Assembly (NCBI RefSeq): GCF_020177265.1
Contig: NZ_JAIVMC010000006.1
Location: 296,631 to 360,630 of the forward strand
Reading direction: 5' to 3'
Length of the DNA stretch: 64,000 nucleotides
Source: Pseudooceanicola marinus
GTDB taxonomy: Bacteria; Pseudomonadota; Alphaproteobacteria; Rhodobacterales; Rhodobacteraceae
Under the pieces are notes generated by a model. The model was not told where the DNA came from. It ran no database searches and was given only the letters and a program-made list of their open reading frames with translations. The first letter of the stretch is position 1. The number at the start of each line of letters is the position of its first letter. Positions 63,549-64,000 of this stretch are shown here, one piece after another. The position numbers and the translations under genes are program-made.

Positions 63549-64000
63549 ATGACGAGCCACAAGATCGCGCTTATCCCCGGGGACGGGATCGGCGTGGACG
63601 TGACCGAGGCGACGATGCGCGTGCTGAGTGCCGCGGGCGACAAATTCGGCTTCAGCCTTGCGCCGGAGACCTTCCCCTGGTCCTGCGAATACTACCTGGA
63701 AACCGGCGCGATGATGCCCGAGGACGGGATCGAGACGCTCTCAGCCTTCGACGCGATCTACCTCGGCGCCGTCGGCTGGCCCGACACGGTCCCCGACAGC
63801 GTCTCGCTGCACGGGCTGCTGCTGCCGATCCGCAAGGCCTTCACCCAGTACGCCAACATCCGCCCGCACCGCCTGCTGGCCGGCGTCGAAGGCCCGCTGA
63901 AGGCCGAGGGCTTCGACATCCTGTGCATCCGCGAAAATACCGAGGGCGAATACTCCGGCGCCGGCGGCCGCGTCCACCAGGGCCAGCCCAACGAGGTCGC
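63549..64000 (+). CDS. Tartrate dehydrogenase / isopropylmalate dehydrogenase family (3' end outside the window)
   Basis: First 150 codons of an NAD-dependent beta-decarboxylating dehydrogenase. It starts MTSHKIALIPGDGIGVDVTEA, then ETGAMMPEDGIETLSAFDAIYLGAVGWPDTVPDSVSLHGLLLPIRKAF, NIRPHRLLAGVEGPL and IRENTEGEYSGAGG. VGWPDxVPDxxSLHGLLLPIR is typical of the TtuC/DmlA subgroup (tartrate or D-malate) rather than LeuB. GAGGAGACGG before the ATG is a strong ribosome binding site. The gene is divergent from lrp; the C-terminal half is beyond the edge. Confidence 0.85.
   Translation, partial: MTSHKIALIPGDGIGVDVTEATMRVLSAAGDKFGFSLAPETFPWSCEYYLETGAMMPEDGIETLSAFDAIYLGAVGWPDTVPDSVSLHGLLLPIRKAFTQYANIRPHRLLAGVEGPLKAEGFDILCIRENTEGEYSGAGGRVHQGQPNEV

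Overview
The window is chromosomal DNA of a GC-rich alphaproteobacterium, most likely a marine Rhodobacteraceae (Roseobacter group). The evidence is the GC-rich codon use, the tuf / tRNA-Trp / secE-nusG-rplKA block, TRAP transporters, a heterotetrameric sarcosine oxidase cluster, a monomeric isocitrate dehydrogenase, and an intergenic repeat ending in a CCCCCGGAGTATTTC-like core that I associate with this family. I see no insertion sequence, prophage, CRISPR array or pseudogene. Coding is dense and every gene I call has an open frame; the first gene (M23 peptidase) and the last gene (tartrate dehydrogenase-like) are cut by the window edges.

0-26 kb is mostly housekeeping. It holds an M23 peptidase, a MotA/MotB-like membrane pair with a very long periplasmic coiled coil, a ChaC-like protein, DUF2125, an extensin-tyrA-hisC operon, the rplA/rplK/nusG/secE/tRNA-Trp block, a GSCFA/SGNH-like gene pair, a CorA/ZntB-type transporter, tuf, a lipoprotein, parC, two SH3 proteins, an SDR, a HIG1 protein with a cobalamin adenosyltransferase, a 2-hydroxyacid dehydrogenase and tRNA-Gln. 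The translation block is split: tuf lies 3.3 kb from tRNA-Trp, and rplA ends at a terminator without rplJL.

26-39 kb looks like one N-methylated-amine catabolic island. It contains a TetR regulator, a dimethylglycine/sarcosine dehydrogenase-like flavoprotein, soxBDAG, a three-component TRAP transporter, a Rieske oxygenase whose active-site glutamate matches carnitine/betaine oxygenases, and a flavin reductase overlapping it. Together these could import a quaternary amine such as glycine betaine and strip its methyl groups down to glycine. The flavin reductase as electron donor is the unusual part.

39-46 kb carries gph, glpD-glpK and icd. 46-52 kb is a cyanate assimilation locus: a NrtABD-like ABC transporter and cynS, divergent from an AAA+ PAS regulator that lacks the sigma-54 GAFTGA loop, with two tandem palindromes between them. 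52-64 kb holds amine and peptide metabolism genes: a PuuB-like oxidase, a cupin, a class III aminotransferase coupled to a GhrA-type reductase, a HAD hydrolase, a family 5 peptide-type ABC transporter, an Lrp regulator and a tartrate dehydrogenase-like gene. The substrate of this last cluster is not evident.
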